Below the pieces are notes generated by a model, which saw only the letters and a list, made by a program, of their open reading frames with translations, did no database searches and had not been told where the DNA came from. Positions 46,201-56,910 of a DNA stretch of 64,000 bases are shown here, piece by piece. A program made the position numbers and the translations under genes. Positions within the stretch are counted from its first letter, which is position 1. The number at the start of each line of letters is the position of its first letter. Source of the stretch: Aselliscus stoliczkanus (lineage: Eukaryota > Chordata > Mammalia > Chiroptera > Hipposideridae); contig CM066727.1 of the NCBI GenBank assembly GCA_033961575.1, positions 1,247,501 to 1,311,500 of the forward strand. The letters are read 5' to 3'.

Positions 46201-46479
46201 CAAAACCATTGACTCACATAAGATTTTTACAATCCTGTTTTTCAACTCAAAAGACAAGAAAGTATTTGCTGTTTTCTACAGTTCATCTGTAGAGTTAATA
46301 TCTTCTTCAAAGGGTTTTATAAAGAAAGATTAAATGATATAATTTATGCTAAGTAATTAACATATAAATAAATTGTCCTTAAAATTGTTGCTATTTTGTT
46401 GTTGCAATTAGTATTAGAATTTTATTTTATTATAGTTAATAGAACAAGATTAAAAATAACTTTTTCTTTTTGTTTTCCA

Positions 46480-47195
46480 TTTTTTGAATTAGTTTCAGGT
46501 GTACAACACAATGCAATAGTTATACTCTTTACCCCCCAAAGTGACAACCCCTCTCCCCCAGTTCGCCACCCCACTCCCCTCCCACATCATACATATCTAT
46601 CACAACTCCCCTGACTCCCCTCCACAGTATACTCCACATCCCGTGACCATCCACATATTCAGTTGCAGTTGACATACAATACTATACAACCTCAGCTTCA
46701 GGTGTACAGTGCGGTGATCAAGCCTCTACTCCATCCATGAAGTGGTCTCCCTAACAAGACATGTGACTATCTGACGCGCCACAAAATTTTTACAACATTA
46801 TTATATTCCCCGAACTGTGTTTCATATCCCTGTGGCAATATTGTAGTTGCCTATTTATGCTGTCTAATCCCTTCCCCGTCCCCCCATCCCCACCCCCCTC
46901 CCAACCAGCAACCCTCAGTTTTTCCTCTACATCTACGAGTTTGTTTACTTTGATCGTTCACTCAGCTCTTCAGACTCCACACACAAGTGAGATCACATGG
47001 TACCTGTCCTTCTCCGACTGACTTATTTCACGCAACATAATAGTCTCTTCACAACATTATCAATTACATTCCCAGAACTGCCCCCATCTCCCTGCGGCAA
47101 CATTGTAGTCCCACATACACTGTCCAAAACCTTCCCCCTCTCACTCATCCCCATCCCTCCCAGCCAGCAACCATCAGTTTTTACTTTATATCAAC
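46480..47195 (-). repeat. L1 3' region with internal tandem duplication
   Basis: Two diverged copies of a C-rich module of about 130 bp: 46800-46930 ('acattattatattccccgaa', 'gcaatattgtagttgcc', 'ccagcaaccctcagttttt') and 47053-47185 ('acattatcaattacattccc', 'gcaacattgtagtccc', 'ccagcaaccatcagttttt'). The offset is about 253 bp. The outer part matches the truncated L1 at 28565. Confidence 0.75.
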
Positions 47196-47199
47196 TCTT

Positions 47200-47645
47200 T
47201 CTGTGTTGATTTTCTGTCTAAAGGTCTGTCCATTGGTGACAATGGTGTTGAAGTCCCCTACTATGATAGTGTTACTGTTGATCTCTGACTTTATGTCTGT
47301 CAAAATCTGTTCCATGTAATTAGGAGTTCCTATGTTGGGTGCATAGATGTTTATTAGGGTTATAGTGCCCTTCTTTGTCTTTTATTGTAGTCATTTTAAA
47401 GTCTGTTTTGTCCAAAATAAGTATTGGTACTCCAGCTTTTTTTTTTCTCATTTCCATTTGCCTGAAATATCTTATTCCATCTGTAAACAGCATTTACATG
47501 GGTCCTATTTTCTTATCCATTCAGCCACTCTCTGTCTTTTGATTGGAGCATTTAGCCCATTCACATTTAAAATGATTATTGATAGGTGCATATGTATTGC
47601 CATTTTGTGATTTGTATTCCTGGTCTCCCTGGGTTAGCTTGTTTA
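47200..47645 (-). pseudogene. L1 ORF2 5' portion (endonuclease region), truncated
   Basis: Plus-strand phrases 'gtctgtccattggtgacaat', 'gtgttgaagtcccctactat', 'agtctgttttgtccaaaat' and 'ggagcatttagcccattcac' are the reverse complement of the L1 endonuclease-coding part. It lies immediately downstream of ORF1 in element order, as expected, but ends after about 440 bp at the deletion junction. Confidence 0.75.
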
Positions 47646-47659
47646 CTCCTTTCTTTTGT

Positions 47660-48532
47660 TTAGAAAAGCCCTTTTAACATTTCTTGCAATGCTGGCTTGG
47701 TGGTAATGAATTCTTTAAGCTTATCCTTTTCTGAGAAGCTCTTTATTTCTCCTTCAATTTTAAGTGATAGCCGTGCTGGGTAGAGCAATCTTGGTTGTAG
47801 GCCTTTATTTTGTGTCACTTTGAGATTCTCCTGCCACTCCCTTCTGGCCTGCAGAGTTTCTGTAGACAAGTCAGCTGTTAGCCTAATAGGAGTTCCTTTG
47901 TATGTAACCTGCTATCTTTCTCTTGCAGCCTCTAGGATTCTGTCTCTGTCTTGAACCTTTGCCATTTTAACTATGATGTGTCTTGGTGTGGACCTGTTTG
48001 GGTTCAGCTTGTTTGGAACCCTCTGCACTTCCTGGGCATGTATGTTGATTTCCTTCACCAGGGTAGGGAAGTTTTCAGTCATTATTTTTTCAAATACATT
48101 TTCGACCCCTTGCTTCTTCTCTTCTCCTTCTGGTATTCCTATGATTCGAGATGGTTGCGAATCACTTTGTCCCAAAGGGCTCTTAAACTGTTTTCATTGT
48201 TTTTTTATTCTTTGGTCTTTTTGCTGTGCCAACTGGGTGATTTCTGCTATTTTATCTTCCAAATCGCTGATCTGCTCCTCTGCTTCATCTACTCTACTAG
48301 TGATTCCTTCGAGTGTGTTCTTCATTTCAGTTATTGTATTCTCTAGTTCTAACTGGTTGTTTTTTATGATTTCTCTATCCTTCCTTATATCCTCACTAAG
48401 TTTGTTCAACATTCTTATCAACAGTGTTCTAAACTGTGTCTCTGAAAGGTTGGATCCCTCTGTTTCATTTAGCTCCATTTCTAGAGGTTTCTTCTGATCT
48501 TTTACTTGTGACATGTTTCTTTGTTTCCCCAT
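47660..48532 (-). pseudogene. L1 ORF1 protein, one frame with two stop codons
   Basis: A single frame of about 290 codons begins MGKQRNMSQ at 48532 and ends at 47660. It is broken only by a TGA between 48196 and 48175 and a TAG between 47911 and 47870, with no frameshift. Seen in order: a charged coiled-coil segment (ELENTITEMKNTLEGITSRV, DEAEEQISDLEDKIAEI), the RNA-recognition-motif core (RIIGIPEGEE, FPTLVKEINIHAQEVQRVPN, STPRHIIVKMAKVQDRDRIL) and the C-terminal domain (LSTETLQARREWQ, PRLLYPARLSLKIEGEIKSF, TTKPALQEMLKGLF). ORF1 protein is the trimeric RNA-binding chaperone of the L1 particle. Length and layout are normal for mammalian L1, so decay is recent. Confidence 0.93.
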
Positions 48533-49531
48533 TCTGGCTGTCGCTCTGGGATTGCTTTGATGTGTTAGATAGATCACCAGGAGAGCCCTGGCTGGATCAC
48601 GCAGGCACACAGCTCACGGCCCAACACTCCCAGGAAACCTCCCAGTCTCAGCCTGTCCCAATCAGCCGCTCGCAGATCAGACTGAGCAGCCCGACAACCA
48701 ATCACCAGCCTGGCGACTCTGCAAGCGGAGTGCGCGGAGAGCGGGGACCTGAGGTGGCTTGCGCACTCCCGGGTCTCAGTGAGCAGCCTATTGGAGCCGG
48801 AGCATGCCCACCAGGCGTTGCCCTGGCAATGCAGTATAAGCCGGGTGGAGGGTGGGGATCCAAGGCCGCAGGCGCACGCACACATGCACTTCTGCGCCAA
48901 TTGCACCGGACCAATGAGGTCTCGGACCTGATCCTCCGTGGGCGGGCCCAAGCCCGACAAAATGGCGCCCTCCCTACGCCACTCGCGTGCAGGCTCCGCA
49001 CCACGGGAACCACAGTCCAAACACCTCCAGCCTTTGCACCAAAGGTGCTCAGTTCAGTCCGTCCCCACAGGCTCCCGGCTCACACAGCCACTCCCTCCAC
49101 CGGGAACCAGGTAAGTGCTCACCGGCGAGCAAGCCCGGGCGCCGGCCCCACTGATTCTCCAGCCGCCCTCAGCCTCACCGAGCTGAGCAGAGAGTCCTCA
49201 CTAACTTACTGCCGGCTGTCTTAGAACTCCTCTTCCCGGCAAAGGAGCGCTGGGCTGGGGAGCTTGGGGTGCGGCCGGAGGGTCTCCCCCAACCAGACAA
49301 GCTTCCCACAGCTGGGGCCTCCCTCCCGGGGCTCGCCCTCTCTCGTCTCTGCCCGTCCTACCAGACCCGACGCGGCCTCCTCTTTAAGTTCTTCGTTTAG
49401 TGGTTCTGTTCCTCCAGTGTTCCGGGACCTCCGGGGTTGAACGTTGTATAATTTGTTTGTAATTTTGGTGTGATCCTGGGAGGCAGTTAGCACAGCATCT
49501 GTCTATTGCACCATTTTATCAGAAGTCCCCC
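48533..49531 (-). promoter_or_regulatory. L1 5' UTR with internal promoter region
   Basis: About 1 kb of GC- and CpG-rich sequence between the element start and ORF1. The start, 'gggggacttctgataaaatg' then 'gtgcaatagacag', is laid out like other L1 5' ends, where 'aagatggc' is a YY1 site; here it reads 'aaaatggt', so the site is damaged. The 262-codon plus-strand frame at 48436-49224 and minus-strand frames at 48574-49020 are by-products of GC-richness and ORF1 overlap. Activity is an inference from position only. Confidence 0.7.
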
Positions 49532-49548
49532 AAAATAAATTTTTCTTT

Positions 49549-50559
49549 ATGATTTAGGTAGGAAAAAATAATAGCATGAATGTACCATTTTAAAATATAG
49601 TTTTACAAAATAACCAAAATATAAGTTTAAAAAAAAAATTCTCATAAAGGAATTCCATATTATTGTGAATTCAAGCAACAGCACATACTTTCTTTATGCC
49701 TATTTACCATACATATTCAGAAAAGTTCAAGGGGATAAAGAGTAAATACAGCTTTAAAGCAGTAGTATGACTTAAATATAGCACTTTCGACAAAAGTCCA
49801 AATGAGAAATAATCCTTTTTTCTTTTTACTTCCATCAAGCCATTTAATCTGTTATAGCTCAATCCTTCTGAAGTATTTTATGGATTATGGCTTTAAAATT
49901 TTTGTTATTATTTGTAATCTACTATCATTTCACTGTTTTTTTGTCTTGGAATTCTTAGAACCATTCTTTTAAAAGAATATCCTTCTTGAAAAATGGTGAA
50001 AAGTGATATACAATTCACTGTATGTGTTCGGTAATTGCACTGCAAAATAAACAGTAAGAGTTCCATTGACCTATTCTTTGGAGAAACAATACATGGAATA
50101 GTAAGTGAAATAAATGTTGCAGTGTTAATAAAAACAATACACAGTTTATTTGCTGCATGTATTTACTTCAATAATTTTGAAGAGACTGCAGATGTAGGCA
50201 TATACTTCTGTCTTGTGAATTGTGTGCATGTACATTTAACATTCGAAAGCCATTGAATTTATAAATAATCAGTGTGCTTTTCTGTTATGAATATGAAAAA
50301 TTAAAGCATCTATGTAATTGCCAAAATAACTATTTGTTTTCTCTAAGGAAAAATGTGCAAATTAATTCCTAATATAAATTGCTCTAACTACCTGTTTATG
50401 GAGAAATAAGAGCCTTTTAAGTTTAAAAGGTTGCATTGCCCATCATGACCCTGCTTTTCCCTTAAGCTGTTAGAAAAAATAGGAAGTAAGAATTGGACAA
50501 GTGTTTTGCAATTGAAAATTGCCAAAATTCATTTAGAGAAACTGGAAGTGCAGGCACAC
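49549..50559. other. Unassigned, AT-rich 1 kb
   Basis: No repeat or gene recognised; no open frame above 73 codons. Confidence 0.45.
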
Positions 50560-50998
50560 TGCTGTGGATTGAATCGTGTCTCCCCAAAAGATAGATGAAG
50601 TCCTAACCCCATACTTATGAATGTGACCTTATTTGGAAAGAGGTCCCTTGAAGTGTAATCATGCTTCGAGGGGGCCAGTCTGGAGTGGGGTGGACCCTGG
50701 GTCTAATCACAGGTGTCCTTACAAGAAAAGACAGAGACACAGAGGGAAATACTGTGTGATGTGACCATGTAGGCAGGGAGACTGGAGTGATGCATCTCCA
50801 AGCCAGGGAACACCAAGGTTGTCAGCAAGGACCAGAGAGGTGGAGGGGCTGGAACACCCCCCCACAGCACCCCCAAAAGGACCTAGCTAGCACTTTGGAT
50901 TTGGACGTACGGCTTCCAGAACCGTGATAACATTAATATCCGTTGTTTGAAGCCACCCAGTTTGGGATAGTTCATTTTGGCAGACCTGGGAGCATAGG
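50560..50998 (+). mobile_element. Solo LTR, ERVL-MaLR (MLT1/MST-like)
   Basis: Motifs in order: 'tgctgtggattgaatcgtgt', 'gaagtcctaaccccatac', 'gtgaccttatttggaaagag', 'ctaatcacaggtgtccttac', 'gacacagagggaaatact', 'cttccagaaccgtgataaca', 'tgtttgaagccacccagttt'. This is the MaLR LTR layout end to end. No internal sequence adjoins, so it is a solo LTR. Confidence 0.8.
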
Positions 50999-51449
50999 AT
51001 CAGAGGGCAGAATTCGTAAATTCGCTCCTAGTTCCAGCTCGAGAAGCAACCAGATTCAGAGTCCATGGTGAGCGCTCAGCGTGTTTGCATCTGTGAGGCT
51101 AAAGCTGAACATACGTTTTATTCACGTGATGGATAAAGGCCAGTGGCAGCTTCCCAGCCAGCCTCCCAGCGGAGCAGCATGGGGCCAGCAGCACCATGTC
51201 TGACAACACTGGTCCCAGCAGGCAGAAGCCCTTAGTTCATCACACGGAGGGAGGACTCTGGAAGCCACCACCAAATGTCCATCACGGTGGCTTCAGGGGG
51301 AGTGGAATGTCCGAAACAAAGTTTGTGGTCCTGCTAAGGGTCAAGTACCACTTCCATTAAAACTGATGGTGGCAAAAATATGGCAAATTTCAAACCTGTA
51401 GTTTAATACCAGGCCATGAGGCCAGGGACACTCCACAACTGCACAGAAC
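50999..51449. other. Unassigned sequence
   Basis: Nothing recognised between the LTR and the MIR relic. Confidence 0.4.
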
Positions 51450-51665
51450 ATTTCCAAACACATGAATATGTGTCATCACGTTTGCGTCTCGTGACCGTGG
51501 TGTACGAGCAATGATTCCAATCCCTGTTTTACAGTGAAGTTGCGAGACAGGTTAAGAAGCTGATACAGGGATAAACAGCCATTGTAATGGCAATTAGGAC
51601 TTCTAATGTGCATTTTAGTGTTATTGATGCAATCACATGCTGAGCTATCACAACACCATTTTCTC
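51450..51665 (+). mobile_element. MIR SINE relic
   Basis: 'gtgtcatcacgtttgcgtct', 'atccctgttttacagtgaag', 'cgagacaggttaagaagctg', 'aatcacatgctgagctatca' follow the MIR core and 3' part ('..catttaatcctcac..cccattttacagatgag..aggttaagtaacttg..catgct..'). Divergence is high, as expected for MIR. Confidence 0.6.
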
Positions 51666-52461
51666 AAAGCCTGCTAAGGCCTTTAAAATTTAATCAACTT
51701 ATCTGAATTATTCCCCTCATATGAAATTCATATATGCATAAAAACATATACACACACATACACACAAACTAATGTGATTTGAAAGACTCTACGTCAAGTT
51801 TGTGCAAGTTGGTCATCATACATATATATCTTGACTTCCAGGTTCGAAGTGAAGGCTAATTGTTAATGTCATCCGTTGGCATTTCTCTGGGGCCTACACC
51901 ATATTTTCCCTTGAATTTTAATTTATATCCCTGACATGTAGTAACGTGGCCATGTTTTCAGCATTCTACTGGCAATTTCGTTTTCATTTTTATTTGTGCT
52001 CTGCTGGTACCAGAGATCAGCCGTCCCCGTCTGCAGCCAGGATAGCATAGCACGCACTGAAGCCGGGCCTAGGCAGCGCCGAGCGGCTCCGATCAGTCCC
52101 CACCGGACCCTCCATTTGTCTCCGCCAGACGGCTGGCAAGTGGCTGGCATCACATTCTCGCTTCCTTTGTGACTGCTCCAGGCCCACGGCCTGTGGGCAG
52201 CACAGCTCAGTTCTAACTGTAGGACTTTAGGCCGCTTTAAATAATTGCAGATGCCTTTTAAGTAGTATGTTTCCAGAAAGCTTTGTTTTTAACCCCACAC
52301 ATGTCCATCTTCAATTATTAAGAATTTGACCAAATCTGGATGATGCTAGAAGCTTGATCTTATATTGGGTAAGTTATTTATAAAGGGGTCTTGATCAATT
52401 GATTAGAATATCTGAAGATTCCCCAAGAATCAGAAAAGATATTGTTACATTTTTTCATATA
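51666..52461. other. Unassigned sequence
   Basis: No gene or repeat named; a short (AC)n-like stretch lies at 51740-51768. Confidence 0.4.
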
Positions 52462-52463
52462 TA

Positions 52464-52667
52464 TAGTCATGAGCCGCATAACAATGGTTTCATCAGTGAT
52501 GGGCCACATATGTGTAAACGATGGCAGCATGTCCAGGTGTGTCCAGGTGTGCAGTAGGCCACACCATCTAGGATGGTGTAAGTGCCTCGGTGATGTTTGC
52601 ACAATGACCAAATCGCCTAAGGACGCACTTCTCAGAATGTATCCCCTTCATTAATGGCATGCGACTG
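52464..52667. mobile_element. Pogo/Tigger-like MITE, 204 bp
   Basis: Left end 'tagtcatgagccgcataaca' and, on the opposite strand, right end 'cagtcgcatgccattaatga' are inverted repeats. TA lies at both borders (52462-52463 and 52668-52669). The internal 'gtaggccacaccatctagga' and 'cctaaggacgcacttctcag' recall a known Tigger-type non-autonomous repeat. No coding sequence. Confidence 0.75.
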
Positions 52668-53062
52668 TATGTATATTAATTCTAACACATATTTAAAGAA
52701 GAATTAATGCCAATCCTTCTCCAACCATTCCAAAAACACTGAAGCAGTGTGAGCACTGCTCCACTCATGAGGTGTTACCCTTATATACCAAAGCTACATG
52801 AAGACACCACAAGAAAAATATAAGCCAACCTCCCTGATGATCAAAGATCCAAGCGTCCTCACCAGAATATAAAAAAATGAATTCAACAATCCATTAACAG
52901 GGTCATACACCATGGCCAAAGGGACTTACCTCTGAGTCCAAGGAGCTTTCGGCTCCATCAAAGTCAGTTAATGTGATACAGTACATGAGACAATGGAAGG
53001 TGAGTCACATAAGTACCTCAATAGACACAGAAAAAGCACCTGAGTAAATTCAACATCCTTTC

Positions 53063-53323
53063 ATGATAATGACTCTCAAGGCAGTAGGAATAGAGCATAA
53101 TTACCTCAGCATAATACAGGCCATACATGAAAATACAGATACTATCCTATTCCCCAACGAGAAATGCAAAGCTTTCCACCAAGATCGAGAAAAAGGCAAA
53201 GATGCCGAGTCCGCCAGTTTTGTTGGACATAGGACTGAGACCCCTACTCAGAGCAGTGAGGCGAGGAAGAGAAATAAAAAGCATTCAAATAGAAAAGGAG
53301 GAAGTAAAACTGTCTGTTTATAG
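53063..53323 (+). pseudogene. L1 ORF2 fragment
   Basis: The 86-codon piece starts with NYLSIIQAIHENTDTILFPN, which corresponds to the L1 ORF2 'YLNIIKAIYDKPTANIILNGEK' region upstream of the reverse-transcriptase catalytic motif. It runs out of frame soon afterwards. Remnant only. Confidence 0.65.
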
Positions 53324-53846
53324 AGGATATGATAATATGTATAGAAAATCCTAGAAAACTCTACAGAAACTGGTTGGACTAGTAAACAAATTTAGTAAAG
53401 TTACAGTACACAAAATCACTATACAAAACTCAGTGCCACTTCTACACACTAATAGCAAAATGCCTGAAAAGAAAATTAGGAAAACAATCAATTTAAAATA
53501 GTAGTAAAATAATAAAATACTTAGGCATAAACTTAACTATGGGAGTGAAAGCTTGTACATGGATATCTATAAGACTTTGATTAAGAAATTTAAAGGCACA
53601 AACAAATGGAAAGATATTTTTTGTTCATGGATTGGAACCCTTAACTTTTTAAGATATCTATGCCTTAAGTGATAAACAGATTCAATGCAATCCCTCTCAA
53701 AAACCTAATAGCATTTCTTACAAAGATAGAAAACAATTCTGAAATTCATATGAAACTACAAAAAACCCTAAATAGCCAAAATGATCTTGAGAAAGAATGA
53801 AATTGGAGGCATTATACTTTCTGATTTCCAAAACTACAGTAATTAA

Positions 53847-53955
53847 GGGCTGGCCGAGTGGCGCGGTGGTTAAGCGCTGGCTTGGGAAGCCAGCGGCCCC
53901 GGTTCGGGTCCCACATACGAGGGCCAGTGACACTGCCCTCAAAAAAAAATACATG
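53847..53955 (+). mobile_element. tRNA-derived SINE, short form
   Basis: Near-consensus: 'ggctggccgagtggcgcggt', 'gctggcttgggaagccagc', 'cggttcgggtcccacatac', 'gagggccagtgacactgccc', A-tail. Exact 18-bp target-site duplication 'caaaactacagtaattaa' (53829-53846 and 53956-53973): a young insertion in an old L1. Confidence 0.96.
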
Positions 53956-54661
53956 CAAAACTACAGTAATTAAAACTCTCAGATACTGGCATAAAGGCAG
54001 AGATATACCAATGGGACAGAATAGAACACTCAGAAATGAATTCATGCAAAAATGCTCAACTAATCTTTGACAAAGGTGCCAAGAACACACAGTGGAAAAA
54101 GGTAGTCTTTCACCAGTCTTTCAAATGGTACTGGAAAATCCCACATATAGCAATCAATGGCACCCCTAACTAACACCACACATAAATATCAACTCAGAAT
54201 GGCTTAAACATTTAAACACAGGGAGCAAGTCTTGTGACATTGATCTTGGCAAAAATTTTGTGGATATGAAACCAGCACAGGCAACAAAAGCACAAACAGG
54301 AAAGTGGGACTTCAAGAAACTAAAAGGCTTATGGATAGCGGTGGGGGGAAAAAAATCAATGTTGTCAAAAGCCAATCTACAGAACTGAAGAAAATATTTG
54401 CAAACCATATATCAGATAAGGGATTGGTTCCCAAGATATAGAAGGAATTTCTGTTGCTCGAGAGCAAAAAAGCTTATAGCCAATTAAAAAAAAAAGGCTA
54501 AAGAATTGAATAAACATTTCTCCAAGGAATGCATATGAATGACTAATAGTTATATGACAAGGTGCTTAGTATCGCTAATTATCAGGGAAATGCATAAAAA
54601 AATCACCATGCCATATTACCTCACACCTATTAGGATGGCTCTTATCAAAAAAGAAAAAACC

Positions 54662-55115
54662 TGGGCTGGCTGAGTGGCGCATTGGTTAAGAGCTGGTTTG
54701 GGATGCCAGCGGCCCCGGTTCCGGTCCCACATATGAGGGCCAGTGATGCTGCCCTCTACAGCCAAGATGGTGAACAACAGCTCCACCTGGAGCTGGGCTG
54801 TGCAAGCCCCGGGGACGGTGTAGGCTGCAGCCCCTGCTGCAGTGGGCTGCCATAGGCTACAGTGAGTGGCCGGCAGCCAGCATGAGCTGCCAATAGCTGC
54901 GGTGAGTGACCAGCCAGAGGTCGGCGACTGATCTGCCTCATCTGGGAAGAGCGCAATGACGATACCAACATGGGCCAGTGAAGCAACATCCTCCACAACC
55001 AAACTGAAGAACAAAAAGACAGAAACTTGTCTGTTCCTGTTCCCCGGTTCCCCAACACTGTTCCCCTCTCCCAATTTCCCAATAAAATCTTTAAAAAATA
55101 AAAAAATAAAAAGTA
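54662..55115 (+). mobile_element. tRNA-derived SINE, long VES-like form
   Basis: Head 'gggctggctgagtggcgcat', 'ccccggttccggtcccacat', 'gagggccagtgatgctgccc', 'agctccacctggagctgggc', GC-rich body shared with the copy at 34646, 'gacgataccaacatgggcca' and 'cccaataaaatctttaaaaa'. It is embedded in L1. The A-rich surroundings hide the exact target duplication. Confidence 0.93.
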
Positions 55116-55840
55116 AATAAAAAAACTAACAAAAGCATCCCGTGTTGGCAAGAATGTGGAGAAATGAAACTGGTACACTGTTAGTGGGGATGCAAAATGG
55201 AGTAGCCACTGTGGAAATCAGTATGGAGGGTCCTCAGAAAATTACGAGTGGAAAGACCATATGACCCAGCAATCTCACTTCTGGATACTTATTCAAAATA
55301 ACTGAAATCAGGAGCTTAAAGTGATATTAGCATTTCCATGTTCGCTGCAGCAATATTTACAATAGCCAAGATGTGGTGCCAAACTAAATGTGTATTGAGG
55401 ATAAATGGATAAGGAAATGTGAGGTACACATATGGTGGGATATTGTTCAGCCTCAAAAATAAGGACACCCTGCTAACTGCCACATCATGGGTGGACTTAA
55501 GGACATGACACGGAGTGAAATAGGCCAGTCCCAGAAGAGACTCACGTGCGGCACATCAAGCAGTCCGACCCAGGGGGGCGCAGAGCAGAGCTGTGGCTCC
55601 CAGGGCTGGGGCAGGGGAGCAGAGGGCGAATAACAAGGGGTCGCCTTTTCAGTGATGCAAGGGGCGTGTGTGCGGAGATGCGTGTGCGGCGTGGCGTCTG
55701 TGCGCACTGTGCGCTGAACAACACTGGACGGTCCACTCGACAACACTGTGCCATCCACTCAGCAATCCTGTGCTGTCCACTTAAAAGTCTGCTCAGAGAG
55801 TGGAGCTCATGTTAAGGATTCTTACCACAATGCATTTTTT

Positions 55841-56580
55841 TAATATAAAAAACAATTATTACATTTTATTTATATTCTTTGTTGCATTACTGAAAACACT
55901 CTTATTCCCTATCAAAATGGAGTGAGGCAAGCAAAGGACTTTGAAAGTGCCACCCTTCAGAGACCTTCCCTCTGTTTTGGCTATCACTGTAAATTGATGG
56001 CAGGATGTCAAAAGCTTTCCCCAAGCCTGGGGACTATTTTTTTAATTCGCCAGAGCAATAAACCGTTTATGGCTCTGGTGTTAAAGACTGCTTGTTGGAA
56101 CAGTGGGAATTTAGAGATGGCTCGATTTCATACTTGGCCTCAGCGTCATGGTACAGATTTTACAAGGGGAGTGATAGATTGGAAGCCTACATCATAAACA
56201 CATAGCAAGATTTCAAAAAAAAAAGAAGAAAAAAAAAGAATGAAAAATTGTTTCAATTCATTTTCCCAGCTATCAAAAAAAAATTCCAAAGCTATATGAA
56301 AAAAAAATGGAATACAGGCAATGCTGCCAACAATAACAGTGCATTTTTATTTGAAAAGCTACCATCAAGGTCCCAAGGAGATCATTCCATTTTAGAATGG
56401 ACATAAAACTCCACTCACCTATTGGCGCGTAGTTTTTCAGGTTCAGTGAGCCAGCCCTCCTGAGAGGCCTCTGCTCTTGTGTTGACTGACCCTGGGTCCT
56501 CTTCCCCGCGCCCTTCCACTCCCAGCGCGTGCTGTGCACCCCCGGCCCCACGCCCCGGCGCAGGGCCTGGCTGCTGCAGC
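55841..56580. other. Unassigned; A-rich stretch at 56205-56295
   Basis: No gene or named repeat. Simple A-rich DNA lies around 56205-56310. The sequence turns GC-rich from about 56460 as the minisatellite approaches. Confidence 0.4.
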
Positions 56581-56910
56581 CGCCTCCCCGATGCTCACAC
56601 CTGGACCCCCCGCCTCCCGGATGCTCGCACCTGGACCCCCCGCCTCCCGGATGCTCGCACCTGGACCCCCCGCCTCCCGGATGCTCGCACCTGGACCCCC
56701 CGCCTCCCGGATGCTCGCACCTGGACCCCCCGCCTCCCCGAAGCTCGCACCTGGACCCCCCGCCTCCCGGATGCTCGCACCTGGACCCCCCGCCTCCCGG
56801 ATGCTCGCACCTGGACCCCCCGCCTCCCGGATGCTCGCACCTGGTCCCCCCGCCTCCCGGATGCTCGCACCTGGACCCCCCGCCTCCCGGATGCTCGCAC
56901 CTGGACCCCC
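56581..56910. repeat. Minisatellite, 11 units of exactly 30 bp
   Basis: The unit 'cgcctcccggatgctcgcac' followed by 'ctggaccccc' repeats eleven times without length change. Only three units differ: the first ('ccccgatgctcacac'), the sixth at 56731 ('ccccgaagctc') and the ninth at 56821 ('ctggtccccc'). Since 30 is a multiple of three, each frame gives a ten-residue peptide repeat (for example RTWTPRLPDA on the plus strand, HPGGGGSRCE on the minus strand) and frames up to 232 codons stay open. They have no gene context. Confidence 0.97.

Larger units (their letters stand above)
46470..49531 (-). mobile_element. L1 LINE with complete 5' end and ORF1, internally deleted
   Basis: Target-site duplication 'aaaataa[c/a]tttttcttt' at 46453-46469 and 49532-49548 (16 of 17) bounds a 3.06-kb element. 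In element order: 5' end 'gggggacttctgataaaatg' at 49531, GC-rich 5' UTR of about 1 kb, ORF1 (48532-47660), roughly 440 bp of ORF2, then 3' sequence to a T-rich tail near 46475. A full L1 is 6-7 kb, so most of ORF2 is gone between about 47200 and 47190 (endonuclease region joined to 3' region). Keeping both ends with an internal loss is less common than 5' truncation. Confidence 0.85.
52690..55840 (+). mobile_element. Old L1 LINE, ORF2 to 3' end, split by two SINEs
   Basis: From 'ccaatccttctccaaccatt' through 'acagggtcatacaccatggc', 'gaggaagtaaaactgtctgt', 'aaagagaaaatatttgcaaa'-type text and 'gaccatatgacccagcaatc' to the 3' UTR ('ggctgtggctcccagggctg'-like) near 55830. The order is continuous ORF2 to 3' UTR. 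Many stops and indels; not functional. SINEs interrupt it at 53847-53955 and 54662-55115. Confidence 0.85.

Noticed and set aside
48436..49224. 262-codon plus-strand open frame
   Set aside because: It lies antisense to the L1 5' UTR and the start of ORF1. GC-rich sequence explains the lack of stops.
53847..53955. tRNA gene (tRNA-like head with A-box- and B-box-like sequences)
   Set aside because: The head is the 5' part of a SINE with an A-tail and target-site duplications, repeated many times in the window; it has no proper acceptor-stem pairing.
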